From the NCBI RefSeq assembly GCF_000817785.2, contig NZ_JTCM02000009.1, positions 33,395 through 97,394 of the forward strand: a stretch of 64,000 bases of DNA, given 5' to 3'. The position numbers were made by a program, and so were the translations under genes. Numbering within the stretch: the first letter of the stretch is position 1; each line of letters opens with the position of its first letter. The notes beneath the pieces were generated by a model. The model was not told where the DNA came from. It made no database searches and saw only the letters and a list, made by a program, of their open reading frames with translations. This stretch comes from Hassallia byssoidea VB512170 (GTDB taxonomy: Bacteria > Cyanobacteriota > Cyanobacteriia > Cyanobacteriales > Nostocaceae). Shown here piece by piece: positions 1-8,713 of the stretch.

Positions 1-108
1 TGTCGGTGTTGGTTGGGTATTGACGGGTTTAGGTGTAGATGTAGGTGCTGGTGGTGTCGGTGTTGGTTGGGTATTGACCGGTTGAGGTGTAGATGTATCG
101 GCTGGTGA
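1..108. repeat. 54-bp tandem repeat within a coding region
   Basis: Two nearly identical 54-bp units (1-54 and 55-108) encode an 18-residue Pro/Thr-rich repeat on the reverse strand. The array probably continues beyond the window edge. The unit is a multiple of three, so copy-number change would keep the frame. Confidence 0.8.
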
Positions 109-399
109 TGTTGGGGTGGTTGTACCAGGTGTCGCAGGGGGTATGGGTGACTCAATAGATGGGTTAGGTTTTGGAGATGCGGTCGGTTGAGTAGCAGGAA
201 TTTGCTCGATTCCTTGTTGTACTGCTTCTGGTTGTCTTTCATCTGGTGGTTTAGCTATGATGAAATTTGCACCTGGTTGAAGGCTTGCTAAAGCACTTAG
301 AGGTAGGACGTAACTGCTTATCAAAAAACTACTGCTCATGAAACAAATCAAAATAAAGTCTAATTTGTCTCGATAGTTATATTTGCTTTTTATTACCAT
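1..399 (-). CDS. Secreted Pro/Thr-rich repeat protein (C-terminus cut by window edge)
   Basis: The reverse strand is open from an ATG at 399 to the window edge (133 codons seen). The N-terminus has a hydrophobic stretch (residues about 14-38, ending near ALA) that reads as a signal peptide or anchor. From about residue 60 the protein is almost entirely Pro, Thr, Ser and Gln, and the last visible part is an 18-residue tandem repeat. I start it at 399 because GAGGAA lies about 8 nt upstream; an in-frame ATG at 414 is the alternative. No domain is recognisable. It is probably a cell-wall or surface-exposed extended protein. The true C-terminus lies outside the window, so a domain there could change the reading. 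Confidence 0.6.
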   Translation of the reverse strand, partial: MVIKSKYNYRDKLDFILICFMSSSFLISSYVLPLSALASLQPGANFIIAKPPDERQPEAVQQGIEQIPATQPTASPKPNPSIESPIPPATPGTTTPTSPADTSTPQPVNTQPTPTPPAPTSTPKPVNTQPTPT

Positions 400-860
400 A
401 ATTGCGTTCCTCATTGTTGATGAAAACATTGAGTTTGAAGATAGGTTGTACCCGACAAGATTTTATTATTGACGTGTTAATTTCATCTACTTTATGCTGA
501 TTTATTAGAACGAGATAAGTTTATTTGGTTCCCATCCAAATTAAAATTTTAAATGACTAACAATATTTATATTCATCTGCTTTAAATAAGTTTATTGAGT
601 TATGAAGTTAGTCAAGGGCTGAGTTTTATACTAGAATAAATATATACTGTAAATGTTATAAAATATACAAAATGATTTTGTTTTTTCAAGATGATGAGGG
701 GTAACACCCATTATAAAAGTGGCTTATTTGATGCAATTATTAAGAGCGATCGCTCTTCGATGATGTCATACATATGGCTATTTGATGTCCACCTGATAGC
801 AGATAGCAAGATTATACGTCATAAATTAACATATACCCAAAGTGCAAATGGATTCCCAGT
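400..860. other. AT-rich intergenic region
   Basis: This 460-bp gap separates the divergent secreted protein and WD40 kinase genes, so it must hold both promoters. It is AT-rich with one HIP1 octamer near 750. The 61-codon frame at 691-876 has no recognisable features and overlaps the kinase start; I do not call it a gene. Confidence 0.5.
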
Positions 861-2906
861 ATGCTCTGCTGCCTGAATCCCGATTGCCAAGACCCCCTAA
901 ATCCAGATGGTAATAAATTTTGTCAGTATTGCGATACTCCATTAATTTCCCTTTTAAGGGGTCATTATCGAGTTATCAAATTACTATCTGATGAAGGTGG
1001 ATTTGGCAGAACCTATCTAGCGGAAGATGTAGATAAGCTGAACGAACAGTGCGTTGTCAAACAATTAGCACCGAAAATTCAGGAAGCTTCGGTATTGCGT
1101 AAAGCAGTTGAGCTATTTAAAGAAGAAGCGAAGCGGCTGCAACAATTAGGAGAACATAACCAAATTCCCACGCTTTTGGCTTACTTTGAACAAGATAATT
1201 ATTTATATTTAGTGCAGCAGTTTATTGATGGGCAAAATTTACTTAAAGAATTGCAACAACAGGGAACATTTAGTGAAAGTAAAATTCGAGAAGTTTTGCT
1301 CTCATTATTACCCGTTCTCAAGTTTATTCACGATCGCGGCGTAATTCATCGAGATATCAAGCCACAGAATATTATCCGCCGTCAAAGTGATGGGCAATTA
1401 GTCTTAATTGATTTTGGTGCTTCAAAGCAACTCTCGGCAACAGTCATGATGAAAACGGGAACAGCTATCGGTTCGCATGGCTATACCCCAATTGAACAAA
1501 TGCAAGATGGAAAAGCTTATCCCGCTAGTGATTTATTCGGTTTGGGTGCGACTTGCTTTCACCTGCTGACGGGAATTCGTCCATCTCAACTTTGGATGGA
1601 ACAGGGTTTTAGTTGGGTTACGTCTTGGCGAAAATATTTGCATAATTCTGGTAGTGGGATTGCCTCACGTCTAAAATTGGGTAAGGTTTTGGACAAGCTG
1701 TTGAAAACAGATATCCAAAAGCGTTATCAATCAGCCTCGGAAGTCCTCAGTGACTTGATATCTGTATCACCACCGTCAGCAGTACTTACAACTTTAATTT
1801 CTACCCAAGCGCAATCTCTGACAACAAGTCGCTCCGCGTCTACTACTACGCTACAATTAGGCGCGAGGCTGAGAAATCAACTGATTATAAGTGCGGCTAT
1901 CGTAGTGTTGGCAATAGCAGGAGTTTGGTATTCATTATCTCGTCCTGTTGCAATCACTAAGTCTTCTCCCAGCCAGCCTGTAAAAACAACTTCGGAAAAT
2001 TCCGATCAACCAGATACCCTAAAAGGACATTCCAGCGATGTTAATTCTGTCACCTTCAGTCCCGATGGACAGATGCTTGTGACTGGAAGTGACGATCTGA
2101 CGATCAAATTATGGAATCTAACAACTAAACAGGAAATTCGCACCTTCAAAGGACATTCGTCATACATTTACGCGATCGCTATCAGTCCGGATGGACAAAC
2201 TATAGCCAGTGGTAGTTTTGACAAAACTATCAAATTGTGGAACTTAAACACAAAAGAAGAAATCCGTACCCTCAAAGGACATTCTGACAGCGTTGCTTCT
2301 GTAGCTTTCAGCCCAGATGGTAAGTTGCTAGCTAGTAGCAGTTTGGATAAGACGATTAAACTGTGGAATCTCCAAACAAACAAGGAAATCCGCACTTTTA
2401 CGGGACATTCTGGTGGCGTTGCTTCTATTGCCTTTAGTCCTGATGGTTTAACTCTTGCTAGCGGTAGTTATGACAAAACAATCAAACTGTGGCAGATCGC
2501 AAACGGTAAAGAAATCCGCACTTTAACGGGACATTTGGATTTAGTTTCCTCCATCGCCTTTAGTCCCGATGGACAGCAACTTGCTAGCGGTAGTAAAGAC
2601 AAGACGATCAAATTATGGAATCTAAATACAGGAAAGGAAATCCGCACCCTCACCGGACATGATGACAAAGTTACTTCTGTTGCTTATATCCCCAAAGGAG
2701 GATACAGTAAAAACCCAGATAGTGTAATTGTGGCAAGTGGTAGTAATGACAACACAATCAAATTGTGGGATACAGCAACCGGGCGAGAAATTCGCACATT
2801 AAAGAAAGATTCTGGCTATGTTTATGCGATCGCCATCAGTCCGGATGGACGAACTCTCGCTAGTGGCGGTAGTGCTGACAATATTATCAAAATTTGGCAT
2901 CCGTAA
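861..2906 (+). CDS. Ser/Thr protein kinase with N-terminal zinc ribbon and C-terminal WD40 propeller
   Basis: Hanks-type kinase of the cyanobacterial class that starts with a small zinc ribbon (Cys3/Cys4, Cys9, and CQYC at 21-24). The kinase domain spans about residues 36-300: the Gly loop reads DEGGFGRTY, the catalytic loop HRDIKPQN is at 163-170 and DFG at 184-186. A Ser/Thr-rich linker, one membrane segment (about 338-357) and a Pro/Ser linker follow. Seven WD40 repeats (about 390-681, each with a GH ... SPDG ... IKLW pattern) should form a complete propeller. The membrane segment would put kinase and propeller on opposite sides of the membrane, suggesting extracytoplasmic sensing by the WD40 part. 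The linker near 1812-1842 carries a copy of a dispersed repeat also found in the CHASE2 kinase at 8180. Confidence 0.93.
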   Translation: MLCCLNPDCQDPLNPDGNKFCQYCDTPLISLLRGHYRVIKLLSDEGGFGRTYLAEDVDKLNEQCVVKQLAPKIQEASVLRKAVELFKEEAKRLQQLGEHNQIPTLLAYFEQDNYLYLVQQFIDGQNLLKELQQQGTFSESKIREVLLSLLPVLKFIHDRGVIHRDIKPQNIIRRQSDGQLVLIDFGASKQLSATVMMKTGTAIGSHGYTPIEQMQDGKAYPASDLFGLGATCFHLLTGIRPSQLWMEQGFSWVTSWRKYLHNSGSGIASRLKLGKVLDKLLKTDIQKRYQSASEVLSDLISVSPPSAVLTTLISTQAQSLTTSRSASTTTLQLGARLRNQLIISAAIVVLAIAGVWYSLSRPVAITKSSPSQPVKTTSENSDQPDTLKGHSSDVNSVTFSPDGQMLVTGSDDLTIKLWNLTTKQEIRTFKGHSSYIYAIAISPDGQTIASGSFDKTIKLWNLNTKEEIRTLKGHSDSVASVAFSPDGKLLASSSLDKTIKLWNLQTNKEIRTFTGHSGGVASIAFSPDGLTLASGSYDKTIKLWQIANGKEIRTLTGHLDLVSSIAFSPDGQQLASGSKDKTIKLWNLNTGKEIRTLTGHDDKVTSVAYIPKGGYSKNPDSVIVASGSNDNTIKLWDTATGREIRTLKKDSGYVYAIAISPDGRTLASGGSADNIIKIWHP

Positions 2907-2922
2907 AAAAGTAGTGAAAACT

Positions 2923-2969
2923 GTAGTGAGGACTTTAGTCCTCAAGAACACGGCTAAAGCCGTGACTAC
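2923..2969. repeat. Nested double-hairpin dispersed repeat
   Basis: Two perfect 16-bp palindromic hairpins (2928-2943, core GAGGACTTTAGTCCTC, and 2949-2964, core CACGGCTAAAGCCGTG) are flanked by GTAGT and ACTAC. The same architecture recurs at 4192-4240 and a partial copy lies near 25545-25562. It sits just behind the kinase stop and could act as a terminator or transcript-stabilising element. Confidence 0.7.
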
Positions 2970-3025
2970 GTATGATATAAGTTCTATAGATAACAGCAAC
3001 AACCCGAAAGCATCAAATATCACAA

Positions 3026-3325
3026 ATGATCAAACATGTTATCTTTGTGCTGCTATTAATACTGTGTTTATCAGTGGCGCTTCCGGCTAAAGCCGCTGTC
3101 TGCCGCAATTACGACAATCACCGGATTTGTATTATAAGTATAAAACGAAGCGCAAAAAATTACTGGGAATACAGAGCAGCCATTAGTTTTGATGGAATTA
3201 AAACACCTATCGAGGTCTACAACTGCCGCTCTGGAGTTAAAATTCAACAAGATAAAACTGTTTTACCATTTAAGCATAACGATGCTGGCAAGCTAATATG
3301 CAGTTTTTTTCCGAAGTCGTCATAA
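3026..3325 (+). CDS. Small secreted four-cysteine protein, function unknown
   Basis: A 99-residue protein with a clear signal peptide (MIKHVIFVLLLILCLSVALP, cleavage likely after AKA at about residue 23). The mature part is about 76 residues with four cysteines (26, 35, 68, 92), consistent with two disulfides and export. I do not recognise the family. The start at 3026 is chosen because the signal peptide begins there. The gene points the same way as the WD40 kinase, 120 bp downstream of it across a hairpin repeat, so co-transcription is uncertain. Confidence 0.6.
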   Translation: MIKHVIFVLLLILCLSVALPAKAAVCRNYDNHRICIISIKRSAKNYWEYRAAISFDGIKTPIEVYNCRSGVKIQQDKTVLPFKHNDAGKLICSFFPKSS

Positions 3326-3342
3326 GGAGTGTAAATCTTAGT

Positions 3343-3447
3343 TTATTTCTTCTTTGTAGCGAACACGCACCACGCAACAAAGAGTGTAAAACCTACATAG
3401 CCAAATACAACGATCCATTCTTGAGCGCTACTAAAGTTATCTATCAT
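3343..3447 (-). CDS. Candidate 34-residue single-span membrane peptide
   Basis: The reverse-strand frame starts with ATG at 3447 and ends with TAA at 3343-3345. It encodes MIDNFSSAQEWIVVFGYVGF followed by a few more hydrophobic residues and an ATKKK end. The composition (short polar N-terminus, about 18 hydrophobic residues, Lys-rich tail) is typical of small photosynthetic or respiratory subunits and of other stand-alone membrane peptides, but it matches none that I recognise (not PetG, PetL, PetM, PetN, Psb30 or PsbX). GAGAAG about 9 nt upstream is a weak ribosome binding site. It is convergent with the small secreted protein gene. The basis is composition only, so it could be a chance frame. 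Confidence 0.5.
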   Translation of the reverse strand: MIDNFSSAQEWIVVFGYVGFTLFVAWCVFATKKK

Positions 3448-3685
3448 TGCGATCGCTTCTCTAAGTCGTTTTTTGAAAAACGAGTATAATTAAGTATATA
3501 CACAAGTAATTGCTTGCATTAAATAAATAAAAGTAAGTAATATCAGGTTCGTTAGTTCCACTTATATTAACCGTGAGGTCGGTAATGAGTAATGGATAAT
3601 AAAAATAATTACCTATTCTCAATTAGCCAACAATCTTAGACAAAAAGGAAAGCCAAATCAAATAAGAACGAACTCGCGTTAAATT

Positions 3686-4180
3686 ATGAATAAACGGCAT
3701 TTTTTGCAGGCTGGTGCAACAGTACTTGGCACAGCATGGTTATCACATTATTTACTTGGCAGGTCAGAAGTTATGGCAATCTCAAATAACGAGTTTGAAG
3801 TTCAGAAAACTGAACAAGAGTGGCGTACTATTTTAACACCAGAACAATATAAAGTGCTGCGTCAACATGGAACTGAACGCGCTCACACTAGCCCGCTGGA
3901 TAAAGAGTATGATAAGGGTACTTATGTATGTGCAGCATGTGATTTGCCAGTTTTTAAATCTGATACAAAATTTAATAGTGGCACAGGCTGGCCCAGTTTT
4001 TTCCAACCAATTGAAGGTGCGATCGCTACAACCGTAGACAAGTCATTATTTATGACTAGAACTGAAGTTCATTGTCATCGTTGTGGCGGACATTTGGGTC
4101 ATGTATTTGACGATGGTCCTAAACCCACCGGCAAGCGCTACTGCATGAACGGTGTATCTCTGAAGTTTGTTGAAGCTTAA
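3686..4180 (+). CDS. msrB: Peptide-methionine (R)-S-oxide reductase MsrB
   Basis: Reduces methionine-R-sulfoxide in oxidised proteins. The SelR fold covers about residues 38-162. It shows the two zinc-binding CxxC pairs (CAAC at about 83-86 and CHRC at about 132-135), the substrate motif SGTGWPSF and the resolving/catalytic region RYCMNGVSL near the end, with catalytic Cys at about 155. The N-terminus ([20 protein letters not shown]) is a Tat-like signal or anchor, with KR rather than RR, so this copy probably acts outside the cytoplasm on thylakoid-lumen or periplasmic proteins. It is monocistronic, followed by hairpin repeats. Confidence 0.95.
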   Translation: MNKRHFLQAGATVLGTAWLSHYLLGRSEVMAISNNEFEVQKTEQEWRTILTPEQYKVLRQHGTERAHTSPLDKEYDKGTYVCAACDLPVFKSDTKFNSGTGWPSFFQPIEGAIATTVDKSLFMTRTEVHCHRCGGHLGHVFDDGPKPTGKRYCMNGVSLKFVEA

Positions 4181-4191
4181 GTAAAAATTAA

Positions 4192-4240
4192 GTAGTGAGC
4201 GATTTATCGCTCAAAATGGGCACTCGTGTGTGCCCACTAC
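4192..4240. repeat. Nested double-hairpin dispersed repeat behind msrB
   Basis: GTAGTG and CACTAC ends enclose two hairpins: 4197-4212 (GAGCGATTTATCGCTC) and 4217-4236 (TGGGCA ... TGCCCA). The design matches the element at 2923-2969. It lies between convergent genes and may serve as a bidirectional terminator. Confidence 0.7.
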
Positions 4241-4246
4241 ATTATT

Positions 4247-4852
4247 TTAAATTTTAAACACAAGATAAACAAAATAAAAATACGTTTCTCGCATGAGAAA
4301 CTGCAACTGACTATTCAAACTGCGATAACGAGTAGTCGGTGTTGGTGATGGATACGCATCCATTCCCAAATCTTGCGCCATCAACACGGAACGCTTAAGA
4401 TGCAAAGGATCGCTAACAATAAGAAACTTAGTTAATTGATATTCATCAGCTACCTTTTGAGCGTTTTTGAGATTCTGGTTAGTAGTTCGAGATTCAGTTT
4501 CAATCAGAATATCCGCTGATTTGACTCCTTGGGTTATAGCATAGCGTTTACCAACGATCGCTTCCGCAGATTCATCTTTATCGCCAATTCCCCCAGTAAA
4601 AATAATCACCCGAACATCGCCATTTTTATAAAGATTAATGCTGTGATTTATTCGTTCGCGGAAAACCGGAGAAGGTTCTTCTCCCCAAACTGCCGCACCG
4701 AGAACAATTGCCGCATCAGCTTTGATAACATTGTTATTGTTGCCATAAAAATAAATGGAGAGAGATATGGAGGCGATCGCTAAAATTAACGCAGACATTA
4801 AACCGAGCAAAATCATCGCCAGCCATTGTTTTTTAGTTTTATAATTGAACAT
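4247..4852 (-). CDS. YdcF/SanA-family (DUF218) membrane-anchored protein
   Basis: A 201-residue protein with one N-terminal membrane helix (about 12-34) followed by a DUF218 domain. Family marks are ADAAIVLGAAVWG near 46-58, the PSPVFRERI motif, FTGGIGD, ESAEA with the SADILIETES segment, TNQNLKNA, and IVSDPLHLKRS. SanA-type members affect envelope permeability, for example vancomycin tolerance in enterics; the biochemical activity is unsettled. Topology would place the domain outside the cytoplasmic membrane. The start at 4852 is the only ATG before the anchor. It is convergent with msrB. Confidence 0.88.
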   Translation of the reverse strand: MFNYKTKKQWLAMILLGLMSALILAIASISLSIYFYGNNNNVIKADAAIVLGAAVWGEEPSPVFRERINHSINLYKNGDVRVIIFTGGIGDKDESAEAIVGKRYAITQGVKSADILIETESRTTNQNLKNAQKVADEYQLTKFLIVSDPLHLKRSVLMAQDLGMDAYPSPTPTTRYRSLNSQLQFLMRETYFYFVYLVFKI

Positions 4853-4971
4853 TGCCAGAAACCGCTAATTTAAAATTAGTAATTACAGCAGATTGCAAAG
4901 CGCGTTAAGTACAGTTCCGATGTCTATAAACGACATATAAAGCCCTTTTTACTTTTAACTCCGCTCCTCTT

Positions 4972-5000
4972 GTACAGACGTTCCAGTGGAACGTCTCTAC
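4972..5000. repeat. Dispersed palindrome (AGACGTTCC/GGAACGTCT family)
   Basis: An imperfect palindrome of about 29 bp centred on CGTTCCAGTGGAACG. Closely similar copies occur at 17941-17970, 20613-20643 and 52464-52492, always between genes. The loop is the variable part. It is a REP-like intergenic element. Confidence 0.8.
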
Positions 5001-5020
5001 CGCTCCTCCGCGCCTTTTAC

Positions 5021-6028
5021 TTAACTTTCTAACAACGTCCAGAAGTAGCCATCGGGAGCGACAAAAGAGAAACTCATCTCCCCAAATTCATTGCTAACAA
5101 TATTTGTAAATTTTTGTACTTTACTTGCTTTAATGCGGTCGAAATATGCATGTATTCCGCGCACGCGATAAGTGTATAACGACATTCCCAAACAGCCCGG
5201 TTGCGCTTGCTCAAAGTGCGATTCTAATTGGATAGAATCTGGAAAGCGAATAATATAAAGTCTGCCAGAACGTGCAGCCATAAAATCAGACGCAGAAGAA
5301 CGCGGATCGTCAAAAGCTGTAACAATAAACTTTTCACCTTTGTTTAAATCAAAAATCTCTCTACCCGCAAGAGAAGATTCATAACTAGTTTCAACATCAT
5401 CACGCACTTTCAGCAAACCCAAAACTTCTTCATAAAACTTCAGCGTTTCCTTACTATCATCTTGAATTATCATTCCCATGTGGGTAAACTGACTAGTTTT
5501 AAAAGTAGCGCTGAGGTTGATTTGTCCGTAATGCGGTAGGGAATAGCCAAAGCGTTGAAATAAAACTTGTCGAGTCAAAGGTTGCAATAATAGCATTTCT
5601 CGTACCCCTACAACTGGTTCAACAAAAGGACGACTTTTTCTGTCTTTGTTGTAAATAACTTCCCAGTGCGGATTAGTGTAGCGGATAGACCAATTTGCAA
5701 TTTTTGCCTCCTCCACATGATTTAAAATACTTAATACATCCGCAGTTAAAGTTGTTGCCCAGCGATTTCCCTTCGCTTTCATTGTCGCAGTTCCCAACCC
5801 TTCATTCGTCGGATTTTGCCAAACCATCAACCGAATCAAACCATGATCTGCATTTAGGTGGTTAAGGCGAAGCGATCGCAAAGACGAATCTACCCCATAT
5901 AATTGCTTTGCTGCTGCTGCGGATAATTCCCCCACTTCCCCGATACGATAACCAAATTGCTGCCAATATTGAATTGCCGAAATTGGATCTGGAATACCAA
6001 TACAAACCTCGTAAATACCTTCAATCAT
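5021..6028 (-). CDS. Two-domain VOC (glyoxalase/dioxygenase-fold) family protein
   Basis: A 335-residue protein with two vicinal-oxygen-chelate-like modules. The N-terminal one (about 3-130) opens with a typical beta-strand, YEVCIGIPDPISAIQYW. The C-terminal one (about 180-333) contains FTHMGMIIQD, the helix LKFYEEVLGLLKV and the end VAPDGYFWTLLES. A metal site could be His182 (FTHMGM) with a late Glu, but the usual His/Glu ligands are not all obvious, so catalytic activity cannot be claimed. Substrate is unknown. It is transcribed towards the YdcF gene, with a palindromic repeat between. Confidence 0.75.
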   Translation of the reverse strand: MIEGIYEVCIGIPDPISAIQYWQQFGYRIGEVGELSAAAAKQLYGVDSSLRSLRLNHLNADHGLIRLMVWQNPTNEGLGTATMKAKGNRWATTLTADVLSILNHVEEAKIANWSIRYTNPHWEVIYNKDRKSRPFVEPVVGVREMLLLQPLTRQVLFQRFGYSLPHYGQINLSATFKTSQFTHMGMIIQDDSKETLKFYEEVLGLLKVRDDVETSYESSLAGREIFDLNKGEKFIVTAFDDPRSSASDFMAARSGRLYIIRFPDSIQLESHFEQAQPGCLGMSLYTYRVRGIHAYFDRIKASKVQKFTNIVSNEFGEMSFSFVAPDGYFWTLLES

Positions 6029-6035
6029 ACGATTT

Positions 6036-6192
6036 TAGATTTTGGATTTTAGATTTTAGATTGGGGAATGGGTAATGGGTAATGGGGAATGGGTAATGGG
6101 TAATGGGGTAATGGGGAAAGGGCAAAGAATTATTACCAATTACCAATTACCAATTCGCAATTACCTATTACCTATTACCTATTCCCAATTCG
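6036..6192. repeat. STRR blocks: GATTTTA heptamers, TAATGGG and ATTACC(A/T)
   Basis: A heptamer run of GATTTTA/GATTTTG type (6030-6060) is followed by TAATGGG/GGGGAATGGG repeats (6061-6120) and then ATTACCAATTACC repeats (6131-6190). The last two blocks are roughly reverse complements, so the region could fold into a long hairpin. The VOC gene starts upstream of it and the CHASE2 kinase ends at its edge. Confidence 0.85.
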
Positions 6193-8502
6193 CTATTCTC
6201 CAATTTGTTTCAAGTCTTGTAAAACTGCGTTGGCTGATTGATAGCGATCGCTAAAATGATATCGCACCATTTTATCTAAAATCGTTGCCAATTCGTCGCT
6301 GACTTTCGCCGATTGACGCCACCTCACATTACCTGTTTCCAAATCTGGTGATAGTTCTTGGGGTGGCACTCCTGTTAGTGCTTGAATGGCAATCATCCCT
6401 AAGGCATAAATATCACTGCTCAAGCGGGGATGACCGGCAAATTGTTCTGGTGGTGCATAACCTCGCGTTCCTATCGCAACTGTCGCTAATTCTGTTTCTT
6501 CGGTGCTTGGTGGTTGCATCAATTTGACTGCACCAAAATCAATCAGCACTAAGCGATTATCTATTTCTGACCTAATAATATTACTCGGTTTAATATCCCG
6601 ATGAATCACCCGATGTTGATGAATAAATGCCAGAACTTCTAAAACTTCTTTCAGCATTTCTATAACAAAAGGTTCCTTTTGCACCCGTCTAGTAACAGGT
6701 GGTAATTCCTCACTCAAGGTGTGTCCGGGAATATATTCTTCTACTAAATAGAATTCTTGATTTTCTTCAAAATAGGCGAGTAATTTAGGAATTTGATGAT
6801 GTTCGCCCAAAACTTCTAAAATTTCCGCTTCGGTATTAAATAACCTTCTGGCAACTTCCATAAATCTGGTATCTCGACGTGCCGGCATTAATTGTTTGAC
6901 GATACAATTAGGATTGCCCGGTCGTTGAGTATCTTCTGCTATATAAATACAACCAAATCCGCCAGAAGTGAGGACTTTGATAATTTTGTAGCGTCCACTT
7001 AAAAGAAGGTCGCCAGTTTGTTTTTCTGGTAGAATTGTCCTAGAAGTGTGATGATGTTGGTCTTGAATTGCTGTCTCTTTTAACAGCATATTTAATTGAG
7101 CGATCGCCTCTTCTTGTTTTTCAACTTCTAAAATAATCAACTTGCTTTTCTGTTGCGTTTGATATGTGGTGTAAACCATCACACTCACACCACTCATTAC
7201 CAAAGCTAAAGCCTGGGGAATCACTGGTATCCATCCAGCTTGTAAAAACACCAGATAACAAAATCCGAACATGCTGCTGAGAATTATAACCACAACTACC
7301 AATCCTAAAGGATGTCGCAAACGCCATGCGACAGCGGCACCAACCACAGAAGCAACCCAAATGCAAACATATTCGGAATATTGAGGTAAATACCAAATTA
7401 ACGGTTCTTTATCCAGCACCGCACTCATAATCTGACTGGCTATCTGTGCATGAATATATACAGACGGCATTCTCGGTGATTGGTTTGGTAAAGCGCTGTA
7501 GGGCGTGTAGAAGCCTTTCTCAATGCTTATTGCCGTAGTGCCAATAATTACTAAACGGTCTTTAATTAAGTTAGGATTTACTTGATTGTTGAGAACTTCT
7601 GTAAGAGTTACTTTATCAGCAAGGCGATCCAGATGGCGATAATTTAGCATGATTTGGTAGCCCGCTGCATCCAGATGTTCATAGCTACCAGAATTAGATT
7701 TTAAAATTGGGAATAAAGTTTTACCTATTTTAATTTCTTGCTTGGTGAAACTTGTTTCAATACCTTCTTTTTGTAAATAATTAATAGCAAGTAAGGCAGC
7801 AAACGATACAGTAGTTTGACATTTTTTGTCGTCTGAGTGGGCAAACAACAAACTGCGACGAACAATGTTATCATTTTCGTCAGATATCAAATCGGTAAAG
7901 CCTATTCTCTTTTCAAAAACACTCGGCGGTGGCGGAATTTCCGGATTTCCCAGACTGCTGAATCCGCAGACAGCGATAATATTATTTTGACGTGAAAGAC
8001 GATTTGCTAACTGTTTATAACCAGGTTCAACAGGCAAATCGCGGTAAATATTTAAGCCGATAACCCGTGGTTGATAAGACTCTAGTTTGTCTAAAAGTTG
8101 ATTAATTGTCGCATCAGACAAAGGCCATTTTTGGCGTTTAATGTCTGCTTCAGTAATTGTAACTAATAAGATACGGCGATGTCTCACGACAAGCCGCTCC
8201 GCGTCTACGCTTGCTTTTTGAGGACGCGATCGCGTAGCGCTGCCACCTGCGGCGGATCGCAACATTTGATCGTAAACTCTTAACTCCCAAGGCTGCAACC
8301 ATCTCAATTCCCGAATTCCGGCAATGAAGACAGTCACTCCCACACTAGCAATGAGAATACTTGGCAGCCAGCCTTTATTAGACGCAGTATCACGAACAGA
8401 AAACAGAGGAGTTAGCGAATCTCCACTTGTTTCTTCCAACTTCGAGTCACGCCTATTTTTAGCCAACGCGGTGCGAAATTTTTCTAAAAGTCGAATCATC
8501 AA
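6193..8502 (-). CDS. CHASE2-domain receptor Ser/Thr protein kinase
   Basis: A 769-residue membrane receptor kinase. Order: membrane helix (about 44-62), extracytoplasmic CHASE2 domain (about 65-375, with LLVTITEADIKRQKWPLSDA, VIGLNIYRDLP and LVIIGTTA motifs), three membrane helices (about 377-445), a short coiled segment, then a Hanks kinase domain (about 504-765). The catalytic loop HRDIKPSN is at 634-641 and DFG at 656-658. The Gly loop is TSGGFGCIY, with Thr in place of the usual first Gly. CHASE2 senses an unknown external ligand. Residues about 83-105 are a repeat-encoded in-frame insertion, positioned before the first CHASE2 strand. It ends at the STRR block. Confidence 0.94.
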   Translation of the reverse strand: MMIRLLEKFRTALAKNRRDSKLEETSGDSLTPLFSVRDTASNKGWLPSILIASVGVTVFIAGIRELRWLQPWELRVYDQMLRSAAGGSATRSRPQKASVDAERLVVRHRRILLVTITEADIKRQKWPLSDATINQLLDKLESYQPRVIGLNIYRDLPVEPGYKQLANRLSRQNNIIAVCGFSSLGNPEIPPPPSVFEKRIGFTDLISDENDNIVRRSLLFAHSDDKKCQTTVSFAALLAINYLQKEGIETSFTKQEIKIGKTLFPILKSNSGSYEHLDAAGYQIMLNYRHLDRLADKVTLTEVLNNQVNPNLIKDRLVIIGTTAISIEKGFYTPYSALPNQSPRMPSVYIHAQIASQIMSAVLDKEPLIWYLPQYSEYVCIWVASVVGAAVAWRLRHPLGLVVVVIILSSMFGFCYLVFLQAGWIPVIPQALALVMSGVSVMVYTTYQTQQKSKLIILEVEKQEEAIAQLNMLLKETAIQDQHHHTSRTILPEKQTGDLLLSGRYKIIKVLTSGGFGCIYIAEDTQRPGNPNCIVKQLMPARRDTRFMEVARRLFNTEAEILEVLGEHHQIPKLLAYFEENQEFYLVEEYIPGHTLSEELPPVTRRVQKEPFVIEMLKEVLEVLAFIHQHRVIHRDIKPSNIIRSEIDNRLVLIDFGAVKLMQPPSTEETELATVAIGTRGYAPPEQFAGHPRLSSDIYALGMIAIQALTGVPPQELSPDLETGNVRWRQSAKVSDELATILDKMVRYHFSDRYQSANAVLQDLKQIGE
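8180..8210. repeat. 31-bp dispersed repeat inside the CHASE2 kinase gene
   Basis: This 31-bp segment (core CGACAAGCCGCTCCGCG) is exactly the reverse complement of 59278-59308 and is closely similar to 1812-1842 inside the WD40 kinase gene. It forms part of an in-frame insertion in the coding sequence; the following bases to about 8255 are GC-rich and contain a HIP1 octamer. Confidence 0.85.
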
Positions 8503-8713
8503 GGCGTTGCGGCGATAGCGCCAATTAGGTAGATGTTGCAGACTAAGTTAACTCTACCTCAATGTAGCAATAAACTCAGTTCAAGATACATTCATCATAC
8601 ATATAGCAGTTTTAAGTAAGTCGGCACTTTCTTTGTGAGCCAGTGGCTAGAGCGCCTGTCCTTTGTAGCGTGCGCTTTATTGCAGGGCAATAAAGCGAAA
8701 ATGTGCAAAATTC

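Noticed and set aside
691-876. 61-codon frame upstream of the WD40 kinase
   Set aside because: Overlaps the kinase start, has no signal or domain and an unlikely composition.
8620-8713. tRNA or small RNA downstream of the HPP gene (CGCTTTATTGC/GCAATAAAGCG)
   Set aside because: The GCTTTATTGC-AGG-GCAATAAAGC pair is a simple hairpin between genes of the same strand; it has no tRNA fold. It could be a terminator, but lacks a T-run.
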